Positions 7,464 to 17,606 of a stretch of DNA of 64,000 nt are shown one piece after another. Numbering within the stretch: position 1 is the stretch's first letter; each line of letters opens with the position of its first letter. The DNA comes from Actinoplanes sandaracinus (GTDB lineage Bacteria; Actinomycetota; Actinomycetes; Mycobacteriales; Micromonosporaceae). The stretch spans positions 310,001 through 374,000 of the forward strand of contig NZ_JASCTH010000003.1 of the NCBI RefSeq assembly GCF_030009775.1. Reading direction: 5' to 3'. The notes beneath the pieces are model-generated. The model was not told the DNA's origin. It saw nothing but the letters and a program-made list of their open reading frames with translations, and did no database searches. Made by a program: the position numbers and the translations under genes.

Positions 7464-8588
7464 TCACTTCTGGCTGAGGCCGCTCTCGCTGCCCTTCTTG
7501 AGCTTGCGGCTGTCGCGCAGCTCCAGGAACGGCTCGTCGTCGGCGGGATGCCCGGCGGCGATCGCCCGGCCCCGTTCCAGTTCCGCGTCCAGCTCGGCGC
7601 CGAGCAGGATCGCCATGTTCGAGATCCAGAGCCAGACCAGGAAGGCGATGACACCACCGAGCGTGCCGTAGGTCGCGTTATAGTTGGCGAAGTTGGCCAG
7701 GTAGATGGCGAACGCCGCAGAGGCGACCATCCACAGCAGCACCGCGAAGATGCCACCCGGGCTGACCCAGCGGAAGCCACCGGTCTTGGCGTTCGGCGAG
7801 GCCCAGTAGAGAACCGCGAACATCAGGCTGATCAGCGCCACCAGGACCGGCCACTTGGCGATGTTCCAGGCCAGCACGGCCTGGTCACCGAGACCGATCT
7901 TCTCGCCGACCACCTGGGACAGATCACCGGTGAAGATGACGATGGCGGCCGAGGCGATCAGCATGACGCCGACCACCGCGGTGACACCCACCCGGATCGG
8001 CAGGGTCTTCCAGATCGGGCGGCCTTCCGGCACGTCGTAGATGGAGTTCGACGCCCGCATGAACGCGGCGATGTAACCCGACGCGGACCAGAAGGCCAGG
8101 ACCAGACCGACGATCGCGGCCAGGCCGGCCTTGCCGGTGCCCTGCACCTGGTCGAACACCAGGTCGACGAACTCGGTGAGTTTCTGGCTGCCGGCGATGT
8201 CGTTGACGGCGTCCTTGACCGTCTGCTGCCCGTTGTCGCTGACCATGCCGAGCAGCGACACGATCACCAGGGCGCCCGGGAAGATCGACAGCACTCCGTA
8301 ATAGGTCAGCGCGGCCGCCCAGTCGGAGATGTTGTCCTCGGAGAACTGCTTGAAGGTGCGCTTGAGCGCGGCGAGGATGCCCTTCGCCTTCAGTTGGCTG
8401 GGCTTGTCCGGCCCGGCGTCGGGACCGGGCGCCGACAGGTCGCGGTCACGGTCCTCGGCGGTGCGGGCGGTGGCCGCCGCGGCCACGTCGTAATCGGCGT
8501 TTCCCTGACGCCGCGCCTCGGCCGTCTCACGGTCCTCCGGGCCGGAGTGTCCGGTGTGCTGTTCGTCAGCCTTGTGGCGAAGTCTCAT
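7464..8588 (-). CDS. YihY/BrkB family membrane protein
   Basis: This 374-aa protein has a charged, disordered N-terminal tail (about 75 residues), then the YihY/virulence factor BrkB domain with six predicted membrane helices. The family hallmark ISDWAAALTYYGVLSIFPG is near residue 90 and ATYGTLGGVIAFLVWLWISN is near residue 310. The family was once misnamed RNase BN. Its transport role is still not firmly defined. The ATG at 8588 follows GGAAGGAAC at good spacing. The C-terminus is charged (RKLKKGSESGLSQK). It is transcribed alone and ends at the 7391 hairpin. Confidence 0.88.
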   Translation of the reverse strand: MRLRHKADEQHTGHSGPEDRETAEARRQGNADYDVAAAATARTAEDRDRDLSAPGPDAGPDKPSQLKAKGILAALKRTFKQFSEDNISDWAAALTYYGVLSIFPGALVIVSLLGMVSDNGQQTVKDAVNDIAGSQKLTEFVDLVFDQVQGTGKAGLAAIVGLVLAFWSASGYIAAFMRASNSIYDVPEGRPIWKTLPIRVGVTAVVGVMLIASAAIVIFTGDLSQVVGEKIGLGDQAVLAWNIAKWPVLVALISLMFAVLYWASPNAKTGGFRWVSPGGIFAVLLWMVASAAFAIYLANFANYNATYGTLGGVIAFLVWLWISNMAILLGAELDAELERGRAIAAGHPADDEPFLELRDSRKLKKGSESGLSQK

Positions 8589-8739
8589 GGCGGGGTTCCT
8601 TCCGGGCAGATGCGACGGCTCTCGGCCGTTCCGCACGCCGTGTCCCCACCACGACGCGCTCAGCGACCTGCACGTGGGTTGCCCTGCTCCGGGTCCTCCT
8701 AACCGTCCGCAACCGCACGCTGGCCCTCCGGGGACGCCG

Positions 8740-9561
8740 TCATTTGCACAGCAGACGCTCCATGCGGCGGCCGGCCACCACCAGGCACACCGCCAGCATG
8801 GCCAGGAGGTAGAGGACGTCCACCAACTGGGTGACACCGACCGAGCCCAGGCTGATGCCGCGGATCAGGTCGACCGCGCGGTAGAGCGGGGTGACCTCGA
8901 CGACCCAGCGGAGCACCTCGGGATAGGCGGTGGCCGGGACGAACGTGCCGGAGAACAGGAACAGGGCGAACTGGCCGGCGCCGATCATGTCGAAGTCCTG
9001 CCAGCCGCGGATCAGCGTCGAGATGGTCATGCCGAGGGCGCCGAACGCGAAGCCGACCAGCATGGTCGCGGGGAAGGAGACGAGAGCCCGCGCCGGAGTG
9101 GTCAGGTCCATCGCCACCATGATCACCAGGAAGGCGGCCGAGTAGATGCCGCCCCGGGCCATCGCCCAGGCCAGTTCCCCGAGCGCGATCTCGATGGGCC
9201 GCACGGGGGTGGCGAGCATCCCCTCGTACAGCCGCATGAATTTCATCTTGCCGAAGAAGTTGAAGGTGGTCTCGGAGAGCGCCCCGCTCATCGCCGACGA
9301 CGCCAGCATCGCCGGGGCCACGAACTCCGCGTAGCTCACCACCCGGCCACTGGGCAGGGGAATCTCCCCGATCAGGGCGCCCACCCCGACACCGATCGAG
9401 AAGAGATAGAGCACCGGCTCCAGCAGACCGCCGAGCATGACCAGCCAGTAGGCGGTCTTGAGCGCGGCCACGTTGCGCTCGGCGACCGCCGCCGACCGCC
9501 GGCCCATCCCCTCGAAGCTCACCAGCCGCCGGGGCAGCGCCAGCGTCAGCACGACTCGCAT
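8740..9561 (-). CDS. ABC-2 type transporter permease (second of two)
   Basis: This 273-aa integral membrane protein has six predicted helices and the ABC-2 family block FAFGALGMTISTLIRGWQDF followed by GAGQFALFLFSGTFVPA, similar to NodJ/DrrB-type drug or lipo-oligosaccharide exporters. The gene is the last of three (ATPase-permease-permease) on the same strand, 12 bp after the first permease stop. It probably forms a heterodimer with that protein. Substrate unknown. Confidence 0.85.
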   Translation of the reverse strand: MRVVLTLALPRRLVSFEGMGRRSAAVAERNVAALKTAYWLVMLGGLLEPVLYLFSIGVGVGALIGEIPLPSGRVVSYAEFVAPAMLASSAMSGALSETTFNFFGKMKFMRLYEGMLATPVRPIEIALGELAWAMARGGIYSAAFLVIMVAMDLTTPARALVSFPATMLVGFAFGALGMTISTLIRGWQDFDMIGAGQFALFLFSGTFVPATAYPEVLRWVVEVTPLYRAVDLIRGISLGSVGVTQLVDVLYLLAMLAVCLVVAGRRMERLLCK

Positions 9562-9573
9562 CCTTCCGTCACG

Positions 9574-10332
9574 TCAGATCACCAACCGGCGCTGGTAACG
9601 CCAGTACGCCAGGGACCACCCGGCGGCGCACCAGAACACCAGGTAGAGCACCTGCCAGACCGCTCCCGGGCCAGGATCGAGGCCGAGCGTGGCGGCCCTG
9701 GTCAGGTCGACCCCGTGCCAGAGCGGCAACACGTAGGCCACCCATCGCAGCACCACCGGCAGCGACTCGATCGGGAAGAACACCCCGGAGAACAGCGACA
9801 TCGGCAGCACCGCGAACCGGATCAGGATGGCCAGGTAGCTGTCGCTGGTCACCGAGGCCGTGTAGGCCGCCACCGGGGCCGCCACGGCCGCCCCGACCAG
9901 CAGCGCGATCAGCGGCACGGCCACCGCCCAGGCCGACCGCAGGGTGCCGAAGGCGAACGCCACGAGCAGGAACGCCGCGATGCTGAGCAGCACCCGGAAC
10001 AGCATGAAAGCCAGGTGCCCGCCGAGGATGTCGCCGATCCGCAGCGGCGCGGCGGCCTGCGCGAAGTAGACCTTCACCCACTCGAAGCTGCTCAGCACCG
10101 GCCAGGTGGACTCGCCGATCGCGGTCTGCATCGCGGTGGTGGCGATCAGGCCGGGGACCATCCACTCCAGATAGGAGTAGCCGCCGACACCGCCGGTGAC
10201 GTAGGCGCCGACACCGATGCCGAACCCGAGCATGGTCAGCAACGGCAGCACGAGCGAGGAGAGCACGCTGGACCGCCAGGTGCGGCGGTAGTTGACCAGG
10301 TGGTATTCCAGAACGTAGGCCGAAGGGGTCAT
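9574..10332 (-). CDS. ABC-2 type transporter permease (first of two)
   Basis: This 252-aa membrane protein is of the ABC-2/NodJ class, with six hydrophobic helices and the conserved FAVLPMSLFSGVFFPIESLP segment in the middle of the C-terminal half. It begins one base after the stop of the ATPase gene, so translation is coupled. It is paralogous in layout to the downstream permease. Both start with a cytoplasmic amphipathic segment (YHLVNYRRTWRSS here). Together with the ATPase it should form an exporter. Confidence 0.85.
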   Translation of the reverse strand: MTPSAYVLEYHLVNYRRTWRSSVLSSLVLPLLTMLGFGIGVGAYVTGGVGGYSYLEWMVPGLIATTAMQTAIGESTWPVLSSFEWVKVYFAQAAAPLRIGDILGGHLAFMLFRVLLSIAAFLLVAFAFGTLRSAWAVAVPLIALLVGAAVAAPVAAYTASVTSDSYLAILIRFAVLPMSLFSGVFFPIESLPVVLRWVAYVLPLWHGVDLTRAATLGLDPGPGAVWQVLYLVFWCAAGWSLAYWRYQRRLVI

Positions 10333-10333
10333 C

Positions 10334-11257
<924 letters not shown>

Positions 11258-11305
11258 GCCCTCGACCCTACGGAAGGGGTACGACATTCGAGTCGGCGAG
11301 CCGGG

Positions 11306-11872
11306 CTACTCCGCGGGCGCGGTGGCCGACCGGGCCGTCCCGACCAACTCGTCGGTCAGCTCGGTCACCTCGGGACGGTCCGCGGGCGTGCCGGAGTCAT
11401 ACCGAACCGCCCAGCTCAGCCCGTCGCGCCCGCTGACCCGGCGCCCGACCACCCGCACCGCGCCCTCCGGCAGCGGGTGATGCACGGTGTAACCCACCGA
11501 ACGGGTCACCCGAGCCCGCACCTGGTCGGGCAGCTCGCCCGGTTCCAGCAGCAGGAACGACACCGTCGGCCCGTCCACCAGCACGGTGTAGCCGTCCCGC
11601 TCCTCGGCCACCTCGGCCGGGGTGATCCGCAGCTCCCGCCCGGACCAGGCCGCCTTGTGGATCTCGTGCCAGCCGAGCCGTTCCGCGACACCGGGCAGCC
11701 AGAGTCCCTGATCGGTGGCGACCACGACGGCCTCGCCGGCGGTGTCGGCATCGGCGTCGGTGACCGCGGACCAGGCCAGGACCCGTTCACCGGGCGCCAG
11801 CCGCGGTCGAAGAGCAGCGGGGAGAGCGGCACGCCGCCGCAGGAACCGGAACATCGTCGAAGGCCACCTCAT
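11306..11872 (-). CDS. Conserved hypothetical protein coupled to dnaG
   Basis: This 188-aa soluble protein has a basic N-terminus (MFRFLRRRAALPAALRPRL) and a predicted beta-rich middle (WSAVTDADADTAGEAVVVATDQGLWL). The middle resembles small PH-like or actinobacterial hypothetical domains. The start overlaps the dnaG stop by ATGA, so it is translated in the same operon. A later ATG at codon 7 is an alternative start. I do not recognise a function; its fixed place behind dnaG suggests a housekeeping role. Confidence 0.75.
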   Translation of the reverse strand: MRWPSTMFRFLRRRAALPAALRPRLAPGERVLAWSAVTDADADTAGEAVVVATDQGLWLPGVAERLGWHEIHKAAWSGRELRITPAEVAEERDGYTVLVDGPTVSFLLLEPGELPDQVRARVTRSVGYTVHHPLPEGAVRVVGRRVSGRDGLSWAVRYDSGTPADRPEVTELTDELVGTARSATAPAE

Positions 11873-13728
11873 CCGGTCGGCGACTCATAGGTGAACGCCG
11901 CCAACCGGAGCGCCTTCGCATGCTGCTCCAGCGGGAACAGCTCACCCGCCAGTGCGAAGTACTCGTCGCGGTTCTTGACCGGGTTCATCCGCTGAATCTT
12001 GGACTTTATGTCCTGGATCCGGGCCATCACCCGGGGAAGCTGGAGCTTGGCGACCTGTTGCGAGACGTAGGACGGGTCGGCCTCGCGGTCGAACCGGACC
12101 GGCTCCACCGACAGCTCCCCCACCAGGGCCTTGGCGCCGAGGTCCTCGGCCGCGTCCCGGACCGACTCGATCCAGTTGGCGCCGCCGGTCGCCGCGGCGG
12201 TGCCGCCGACGGCCGCGATCGCGATCCGGATCGAGCGCAGGATCTCGTCGCCGAAGTCCTCGGGGGCGAGGGTGTCGAACATCGATCCGGCCAGGCCCGG
12301 GTACTGCAGGGCGAGTTTCACCGCCTCCCGCTCCACCAGACGCTGGGTGCTGTGCACGGGACCGGGCCGCACGGTGGTGTCCGTTCCGCTTCCGGTCTGG
12401 GCGGCCCGGACGGCACGCTGCACCGGTTCGAGCTCCATCCCGAGGTCGTCGGCGAGCTTTCGCGCGTACTCCGGGCGTTTCTCCCTGTCCTTGATCTTGG
12501 CGACCAGCGGCGCGGCACGCCGCATCGCCTCGACCCGGCCCTCGACCGTGTCCAGGTCGAAGCGGGAGATGGTCTGCCGCAGGGCGAAGTCGACCAGCGG
12601 CTCGCGGCCCGCGATCATGTCGCGGACCGCCAGATCGCCGCGGGCCAGCCGCAACTCGCAGGGGTCCATGTTGGCCGGGGAGACGGCGATGAAGGTACGC
12701 CCGACGAAACGCTGGTCCTCCTCGAAGGCGCGCAGCGCGGCCTTCTGGCCGGCCGCGTCCCCGTCGAAGGTGTAGATGATCTCGCCGGTGAAGCTGTCGC
12801 TGTCCATCAGCAGGCGCCGCAGCACCTGGATGTGGTCCACGCCGAAGGCGGTGCCGCAGGTCGCCACGGCCGTCGGTTCGCCCGCCTCGTGGCAGGCCAT
12901 CACGTCGGTGTAGCCCTCGACGATCACCGCCCGGCCGCGCTTGGCGATCTCGCGTTTCGCGTGGTCGATGCCGTAGAGCACGTGCGACTTCTTGTAGATC
13001 GGCGTCTCGGGCGTGTTCAGGTATTTCGGGCCGTCGTCGTCGTCGAACAGCTTGCGGGCGCCGAAACCGATCACATCGCTGCTCAGGTCCCTGATCGGCC
13101 AGAGCAGCCGGCGGCGGAACCGGTCGATCAGCGAGCCCGAGCGGGCCGGCTTGGACAGGCCGGCCGCGGTCAGTTCCTCCGCGGTGAAGCCCCGGCGCAG
13201 CAGGTGCTTGCTCAGCATGTCCCAGCTGTCGGGGGCGAAGCCGCAGCCGTATTTCTCCGCGGCGTCCCGGCCGAAGCCGCGCTCGGCGAGGAACTCGCGT
13301 GCCTTGCGGGCCCCGGGCGAGCCGAGCTGCTCGGAGTAGAACTCGACGGCGGCGGCGTGCGCGGCGATCAGGCGCTGCCGCTGGCCGGTCTGCGGGCGCG
13401 GCGCGGACGGGCCGCCGGACTCGGTGTCGTAGCGCAGCTGGATGCCGGCCTTGCCGGCCAGCCGCTCCACCGACTCGATGAACGACAGGTGCTCCGCGTC
13501 CATCAGGAACTTGATCGAGTCACCGCCCTGGCCGCAGCCGTGGCAGAAATAGACGCCGCGGGCCGGCGAGACGTTGAACGACGGTGTCTTCTCGTCGTGG
13601 AAGGGGCACAGCCCCTTGAGGTTGCCGCCGCCCGCCGACCGTAGCGTGACCGTCTCGCTGATCACGTCGACGATCGAGGTCCGGTCGCGGACCACTGCGA
13701 TGTCCTCGTCCTTGACCCTGCCCGCCAC
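11869..13728 (-). CDS. dnaG: DNA primase
   Basis: This 619-aa primase makes RNA primers at the replication fork. The N-terminal zinc finger is visible (C41-H44, C62-C65 in CPFHDEKTPS and FCHGCG). The RNA polymerase domain carries the TOPRIM acidic motifs IVEGYTD and YTFDGDAAGQ near residues 270-330. The C-terminal helicase-binding part is about 170 residues. The length is normal for actinobacteria. It lies 52 bp after dgt on the same strand and overlaps the next gene by 4 bp, so it probably belongs to the VOC-dgt-dnaG-hypothetical operon. Confidence 0.97.
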   Translation of the reverse strand: MAGRVKDEDIAVVRDRTSIVDVISETVTLRSAGGGNLKGLCPFHDEKTPSFNVSPARGVYFCHGCGQGGDSIKFLMDAEHLSFIESVERLAGKAGIQLRYDTESGGPSAPRPQTGQRQRLIAAHAAAVEFYSEQLGSPGARKAREFLAERGFGRDAAEKYGCGFAPDSWDMLSKHLLRRGFTAEELTAAGLSKPARSGSLIDRFRRRLLWPIRDLSSDVIGFGARKLFDDDDGPKYLNTPETPIYKKSHVLYGIDHAKREIAKRGRAVIVEGYTDVMACHEAGEPTAVATCGTAFGVDHIQVLRRLLMDSDSFTGEIIYTFDGDAAGQKAALRAFEEDQRFVGRTFIAVSPANMDPCELRLARGDLAVRDMIAGREPLVDFALRQTISRFDLDTVEGRVEAMRRAAPLVAKIKDREKRPEYARKLADDLGMELEPVQRAVRAAQTGSGTDTTVRPGPVHSTQRLVEREAVKLALQYPGLAGSMFDTLAPEDFGDEILRSIRIAIAAVGGTAAATGGANWIESVRDAAEDLGAKALVGELSVEPVRFDREADPSYVSQQVAKLQLPRVMARIQDIKSKIQRMNPVKNRDEYFALAGELFPLEQHAKALRLAAFTYESPTG

Positions 13729-13780
13729 GGCTACATCCTGCCTCGCGCGATCGGTCAGCCGCCAGCAGGGTCGCCGGTCC

Positions 13781-14995
13781 TCACCGACGTGTCCCGGTGA
13801 TCGCCGCGTGCCAGGCCACCGCGGCGTGATCGGTCAGCGAGGCGACCTGGTCGATCACCACCCGCAGGGCGGCCGCGTCGTCGGCGGCCGCCGCGTGCAG
13901 CGGGCGAAAGAGCGGATCCAGCCGCTCCGGGGTACGGGTGAGCGCCTCCACCAGCTCGGCCAGGATGGTCCGCTGTTCCTCGTACCAGCCCTCGGCCGCC
14001 CGGGACCGCATGACGTACCGGTACGCCATGCCCTTGAGCAGCGCGCACTGGTTGCGGACGGTTCGCGGGACGATCAGGTCGGCGGCGTACCGGCACAGCG
14101 GCTCGGTGCCGTGACGGCTCTGGGTGGCGCCGACCGCGGAGGCGACGAACCGGCCGGTCAGCACGCTGGTCATCCGTTTCAGCGCGACCAGGGAATGGTA
14201 ATCGCCACAGTAACCGGCGACCGCGGTGACCGCCGGGTCGGCCAGCAACTGGTCCAGAGCCACACCCAGCTGCTCGGCGCTCTCGACGGAGTAGGTGGCG
14301 GCGACGTCATCGCAGAGCGCGGCCCGCTCGCCCCGGTCGTGGAGCAGGTCGGCGAGAGTGATGTAACCGCCGTGCACGCCGTCCTCGACGTCGTGCACGG
14401 AGTAGGCGACGTCGTCGGCCCAGTCCATGACCTGCGCCTCCAGGCAACGGCGCTCGTCGGTGCGGGGTGAGCGCATCCACTCGAAGACGGGCCGGTCGTC
14501 GGGGTAGACGCCGAACTTGCGGTAGCCGGGCCGGCGGAACCACGGGTACTTGGAGCAGGCGTCCAGGGTGGCCCGGGTCAGGTTGAGGCCGGCGCCGGGC
14601 ACCTTCGCCTCCAGTCGGGTGATCACCCGGAGGGTCTGCGCGTTGCCCTCGAAGCCGCCGCACGGCTCGGCGACCACGTCGAGCGCGGCCTCCCCGTTGT
14701 GACCGAACGGCGGGTGCCCCAGGTCGTGGGCGAGCCCGGCCACGTCCACCAGGTCGGGGTCACAGCCCAGGCGGGCGCCCATCTCCCGGGAGATCTGGGC
14801 CACCTCGAGCGAATGGGTGAGTCTGGTGCGCAGGAAGTCGTCCGACCCCGCCGTGTGCACCTGCGTCTTGGCGGCGAGGCGCCGGAACCCGGCCGAGTGC
14901 AGCACCCGGGCCCGGTCCCGCTGGTACGGCGTACGCCCGTACCCACTGTCCTTGGCGGGTTCGGCTGCCCACCTCTGAGAGTCGGCGGCCGTCAT
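13781..14995 (-). CDS. dgt: Deoxyguanosinetriphosphate triphosphohydrolase-like protein
   Basis: This 404-aa HD-domain dNTPase hydrolyses dNTPs to nucleosides and triphosphate. Metal ligands are seen in RLTHSLEVAQ and GLAHDLGHPPFGHNGE, and the later Asp in WADDVAYSVHDVEDG. The N-terminus YGRTPYQRDRARVLHSAGFRRLAAKTQV is the usual family signature (SDYSRDRxRILHSxAFRRL). It sits directly upstream of dnaG, as in mycobacteria (Rv2344c-Rv2343c). This links nucleotide-pool control with primer synthesis. Confidence 0.94.
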   Translation of the reverse strand: MTAADSQRWAAEPAKDSGYGRTPYQRDRARVLHSAGFRRLAAKTQVHTAGSDDFLRTRLTHSLEVAQISREMGARLGCDPDLVDVAGLAHDLGHPPFGHNGEAALDVVAEPCGGFEGNAQTLRVITRLEAKVPGAGLNLTRATLDACSKYPWFRRPGYRKFGVYPDDRPVFEWMRSPRTDERRCLEAQVMDWADDVAYSVHDVEDGVHGGYITLADLLHDRGERAALCDDVAATYSVESAEQLGVALDQLLADPAVTAVAGYCGDYHSLVALKRMTSVLTGRFVASAVGATQSRHGTEPLCRYAADLIVPRTVRNQCALLKGMAYRYVMRSRAAEGWYEEQRTILAELVEALTRTPERLDPLFRPLHAAAADDAAALRVVIDQVASLTDHAAVAWHAAITGTRR

Positions 14996-15023
14996 GATCC
15001 CACCCTATGCCGGTCGGCCCGGG

Positions 15024-15377
15024 TCACCCGCTCTTCGTGCTGAGGACGCAGAACTCGTTGCCCTCGGGATCGGCGAGCACCACCCAGGGAACATCGCCCT
15101 GGCCGATGTCGACCGGCCGGGCGCCCATCCCGACGAGCCGCTCCACCTCGGCCTCCTGGTCGTCCGGGCGCAGGTCGATGTGCAGCCGGTTCTTCACCCG
15201 TTTGGGGTCCACGCCGACGCCGAACAGCAGGCCCGGCAGTTCGTCGGCGGTGCGGCGGATCTCCACCTCGTCGGGGGCCTCGTTCACGATCACGTAGTCC
15301 AGCGCCTCGGCCCACCAGCGGGCGAGTCGCCCCGGGTCCTGCGCGTCCACCACGATCTGCTCCCACCGACTGGGCAT
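15024..15377 (-). CDS. VOC family (glyoxalase-like) protein
   Basis: This 117-aa single-domain protein of the vicinal-oxygen-chelate fold begins with WEQIVVDAQDPGRLARWWAEAL and ends with VVLADPEGNEFCVL, the usual first and last strands of the family. I start at the ATG at 15377 because GGGAGG lies about 5 bp upstream; an ATG seven codons earlier has none. The His/Glu ligand set is incomplete by eye, so an enzymatic role is uncertain. It lies 28 bp upstream of dgt on the same strand and may head that operon. Confidence 0.8.
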   Translation of the reverse strand: MPSRWEQIVVDAQDPGRLARWWAEALDYVIVNEAPDEVEIRRTADELPGLLFGVGVDPKRVKNRLHIDLRPDDQEAEVERLVGMGARPVDIGQGDVPWVVLADPEGNEFCVLSTKSG

Positions 15378-15592
15378 ACAACCTCCCGAGATCGACATAT
15401 GACGATCATGTTACGCGATCCGGGCATGTGGACCTCGGGGAAACAGCGCACCCCGCGTGCGACTGGACCATGACGCACAGGACGTGCGACTTGTCGCCGC
15501 ACGGTCACCGGAGGATGGCCCACGGTGGCGGCACGGATGCGGAACTCATGAGAAACGTCACCGGGGACAACGACGAAGCGCTGAGGAGTGAA

Positions 15593-15976
15593 GTGCCCGG
15601 CGTCGACCACTGTCTACAGGAGGCGATGACGATCCCCGGCGCTGTCGGGGCCAGCATCGTCGACTACACCACGGGCTTCCCGGTCGCCACGACCGGAGCC
15701 GCGCCGAACGAGGACCACGAGGCCGCGGCCGCCGGAACGGCGGAGGTGGTCCAGGCCGCGAACAGCCGATCGCTGTTCGTCTCGGCGGTCCCGCACGACC
15801 TGCTCGAAGACCTGATCATCACCACCGCCGGGGGCTACCACCTTCTGCGGATGGTCCAGACCGAGTTCGACAGCCGCCTGGTGCTCTACGTGTGGCTGGA
15901 CCGGGTCCGCGGCAACCTCGCCGTGGCCCGCCGCAAGATGCAACGCCTGGCCGACGAGCTGGTCGCCACCCGATGA
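15593..15976 (+). CDS. Roadblock/LC7 domain protein 1
   Basis: This 127-aa protein has a Roadblock/LC7 (MglB-like) fold: an N-terminal helix, the strand GAVGASIVDYTTGFPVATTG, a helix, the strands LIITTAGGYHLLRMV and LVLYVWLD, and a C-terminal helix. I place the start at a GTG (15593) with GAGGAG just upstream, because this aligns MPGVDHCLQEAM with the paralog MPDMDTALKEIM at 17607. An upstream ATG at 15428 would add 55 residues of poor-quality sequence. It is the first gene of a four-gene cluster. Roadblock proteins bind and regulate small GTPases or serve as dimeric scaffolds. No GTPase is present nearby. Confidence 0.8.
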   Translation: MPGVDHCLQEAMTIPGAVGASIVDYTTGFPVATTGAAPNEDHEAAAAGTAEVVQAANSRSLFVSAVPHDLLEDLIITTAGGYHLLRMVQTEFDSRLVLYVWLDRVRGNLAVARRKMQRLADELVATR

Positions 15977-16016
15977 CCAGCGTCTGTCCTGCCACGACCC
16001 GCGAAGGGAGCGATCG

Positions 16017-17024
16017 GTGGCCGCCACGAGGACCGCGACGCCCGGCACCCTGCTCGCGCAGGTCGCCGGTGCGCGGCAGACCGGAGCGCTGATGGTCGGC
16101 GGCCATCCGGGCGGCGCGGTCTACGTCCTCGAGGGCCGGGTCATGTACGCCGAGTCGCCGGCCGCACCGGGGGTCGGTGAGCTGCTCACGTCATCGGGGC
16201 GGCTCGCCGGGCGGACCTGGCAGAACGCGCTCGACCTGGGCACCTCGACCGCCCGGGTGGGCCGGCTGCTGGTCGAACAGGGCCATCTCACCCAGGGTGA
16301 GCTGGAGCTGTGCGTGCTCGGCGCGACGTACGACGCGGCGTACTTCGTGCTCGCCGACACGGACGCCCCGGTCGAGTTCCTGGCCGGCGCCACCCACTGG
16401 CTGGGGCCGGTCGTGCACATCGACGCGGCCGCGATCAACCGCGAGGTGCGCCGCCGGATCAAGCTGCTCGACGAGATCCTCCCGAACCCGCGGGTGGACG
16501 TGGCGCCGGTCATCCCGGTGACCCGGCCACCCCGAGAACGGGTCACGATCACCGCTCCGCAGTGGGAGCTGCTGGTCCACGCCGACGGCCAGCGCACCCC
16601 GGCCGACCTGGCACAACTGCTCGGCCGGGCGGGTTACGCGATCATCCAGGAACTGCGCCGGATGGCCGCGGCGGGGCTGATCGAACCGCCCGAGCAGCGG
16701 GTCACCGACAATCCGGAGTTCGTCCGGCTCCCGCATCCACGGGGGACGTCGGTTCCGCTGTCCAGGACCGCGCCGAGCTCCGTACCGGTGATCTCCGGGC
16801 CGGAACCGGCGGCCCGGCATCCGCCGCCGGACGACGACCCGCCGCCCGCCGTGGCGGCGCCCGGTGAGAACAACGCCGGGCTGAACCGGCCACCGCGGCT
16901 GGCCCGCCGGAAACCCGGCGCGAAGCTGCCCAAGGAGTTCGCGGGCGAGAGCCCGCCCGCGCACCAGGGAGCCGACGAGGTCCTGCTCAAACGCATACGC
17001 ACCGCACTGAGGGCACTGCGGTGA
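16017..17024 (+). CDS. DUF4388 (PATAN-like) domain protein
   Basis: The N-terminal domain of this 335-aa protein (about 1-110) shows the DUF4388/PATAN pattern: SGxL-type strand TGALMVGGHPGGAVYVLEGR, then MYAESP and repeated helical segments with RVGRLLVEQGHLT. A second part (180-220) resembles a winged-helix segment (ELLVHADGQRTPADLAQLLG then ELRRMAAAGLIE). The C-terminal 110 residues are Pro/Arg-rich and disordered, ending in an amphipathic helix (LLKRIRTALRALR). It starts at a GTG behind GAAGGGAG. PATAN domains occur in bacterial signalling scaffolds. Between Roadblock genes it probably acts as their adaptor. Confidence 0.75.
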   Translation: MAATRTATPGTLLAQVAGARQTGALMVGGHPGGAVYVLEGRVMYAESPAAPGVGELLTSSGRLAGRTWQNALDLGTSTARVGRLLVEQGHLTQGELELCVLGATYDAAYFVLADTDAPVEFLAGATHWLGPVVHIDAAAINREVRRRIKLLDEILPNPRVDVAPVIPVTRPPRERVTITAPQWELLVHADGQRTPADLAQLLGRAGYAIIQELRRMAAAGLIEPPEQRVTDNPEFVRLPHPRGTSVPLSRTAPSSVPVISGPEPAARHPPPDDDPPPAVAAPGENNAGLNRPPRLARRKPGAKLPKEFAGESPPAHQGADEVLLKRIRTALRALR

Positions 17025-17061
17025 CGCGCGCACCCCCCATCAGCCGAAGGAGCGAGAAGAA

Positions 17062-17550
17062 GTGACGGTGGATCCGGCGGTACTCGAGGAGCTCGGGCGC
17101 CTGCGCAGCAGAGTGCCGGAGTTGGCCGGCAGCGTGCTCGCCACCGCCGACGGACTGGTCGTCGCACACGACTCGCACGGCATCGAGCCGGACACGCTGG
17201 CCGCGCTGGCGGCGGCCCACCTGGCTCTGGCCCGGCGGTTCGCGCACGCGGTCAATCACGGTGAGCTGCGGGAGTCCGTGGTGGAGTGCGACGGCGGCTA
17301 CATCACCTCGTACACCGCCGGACCGAACGCCCTGCTCACCGTGGTCACCTCGGGTGACGCGAACCTCGCCATGGTCCATCTCGAGGCGCGGCGGTGCGTC
17401 CGCCGGCTGGTCCGGATCCTCGCTCTGGAGACGGCGCCGCAGCTCCGCCCGGAAATCCCCACGCAGTCCGGCCCATCGGTCCCGCTGGCCCGGCGGACCC
17501 CGATGGCCACCCTGCCCAACGTCGTACGCCGCCGGCAGGCGGCCGGCTGA
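17062..17550 (+). CDS. Roadblock/LC7 domain protein 2 (MglB/CvnB-like)
   Basis: This 162-aa protein is closer to classical MglB/CvnB than its two neighbours: LRSRVPELAGSVLATADGLVVAHD, a long helix, then GYITSYTAGPNALLTVVTS and a final helix. A tail of about 45 residues is Pro/Arg-rich. It starts at a GTG with GAAGGAG upstream, 37 bp after the DUF4388 gene. In Streptomyces conservons, CvnB partners the CvnD GTPase and the CvnA kinase. Neither is found here. Confidence 0.82.
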   Translation: MTVDPAVLEELGRLRSRVPELAGSVLATADGLVVAHDSHGIEPDTLAALAAAHLALARRFAHAVNHGELRESVVECDGGYITSYTAGPNALLTVVTSGDANLAMVHLEARRCVRRLVRILALETAPQLRPEIPTQSGPSVPLARRTPMATLPNVVRRRQAAG

Positions 17551-17606
17551 CCGGCAGTTGACGACCCTATGTGAGAACCATCCCACCGCAACGGAGGAAA
17601 GATCCC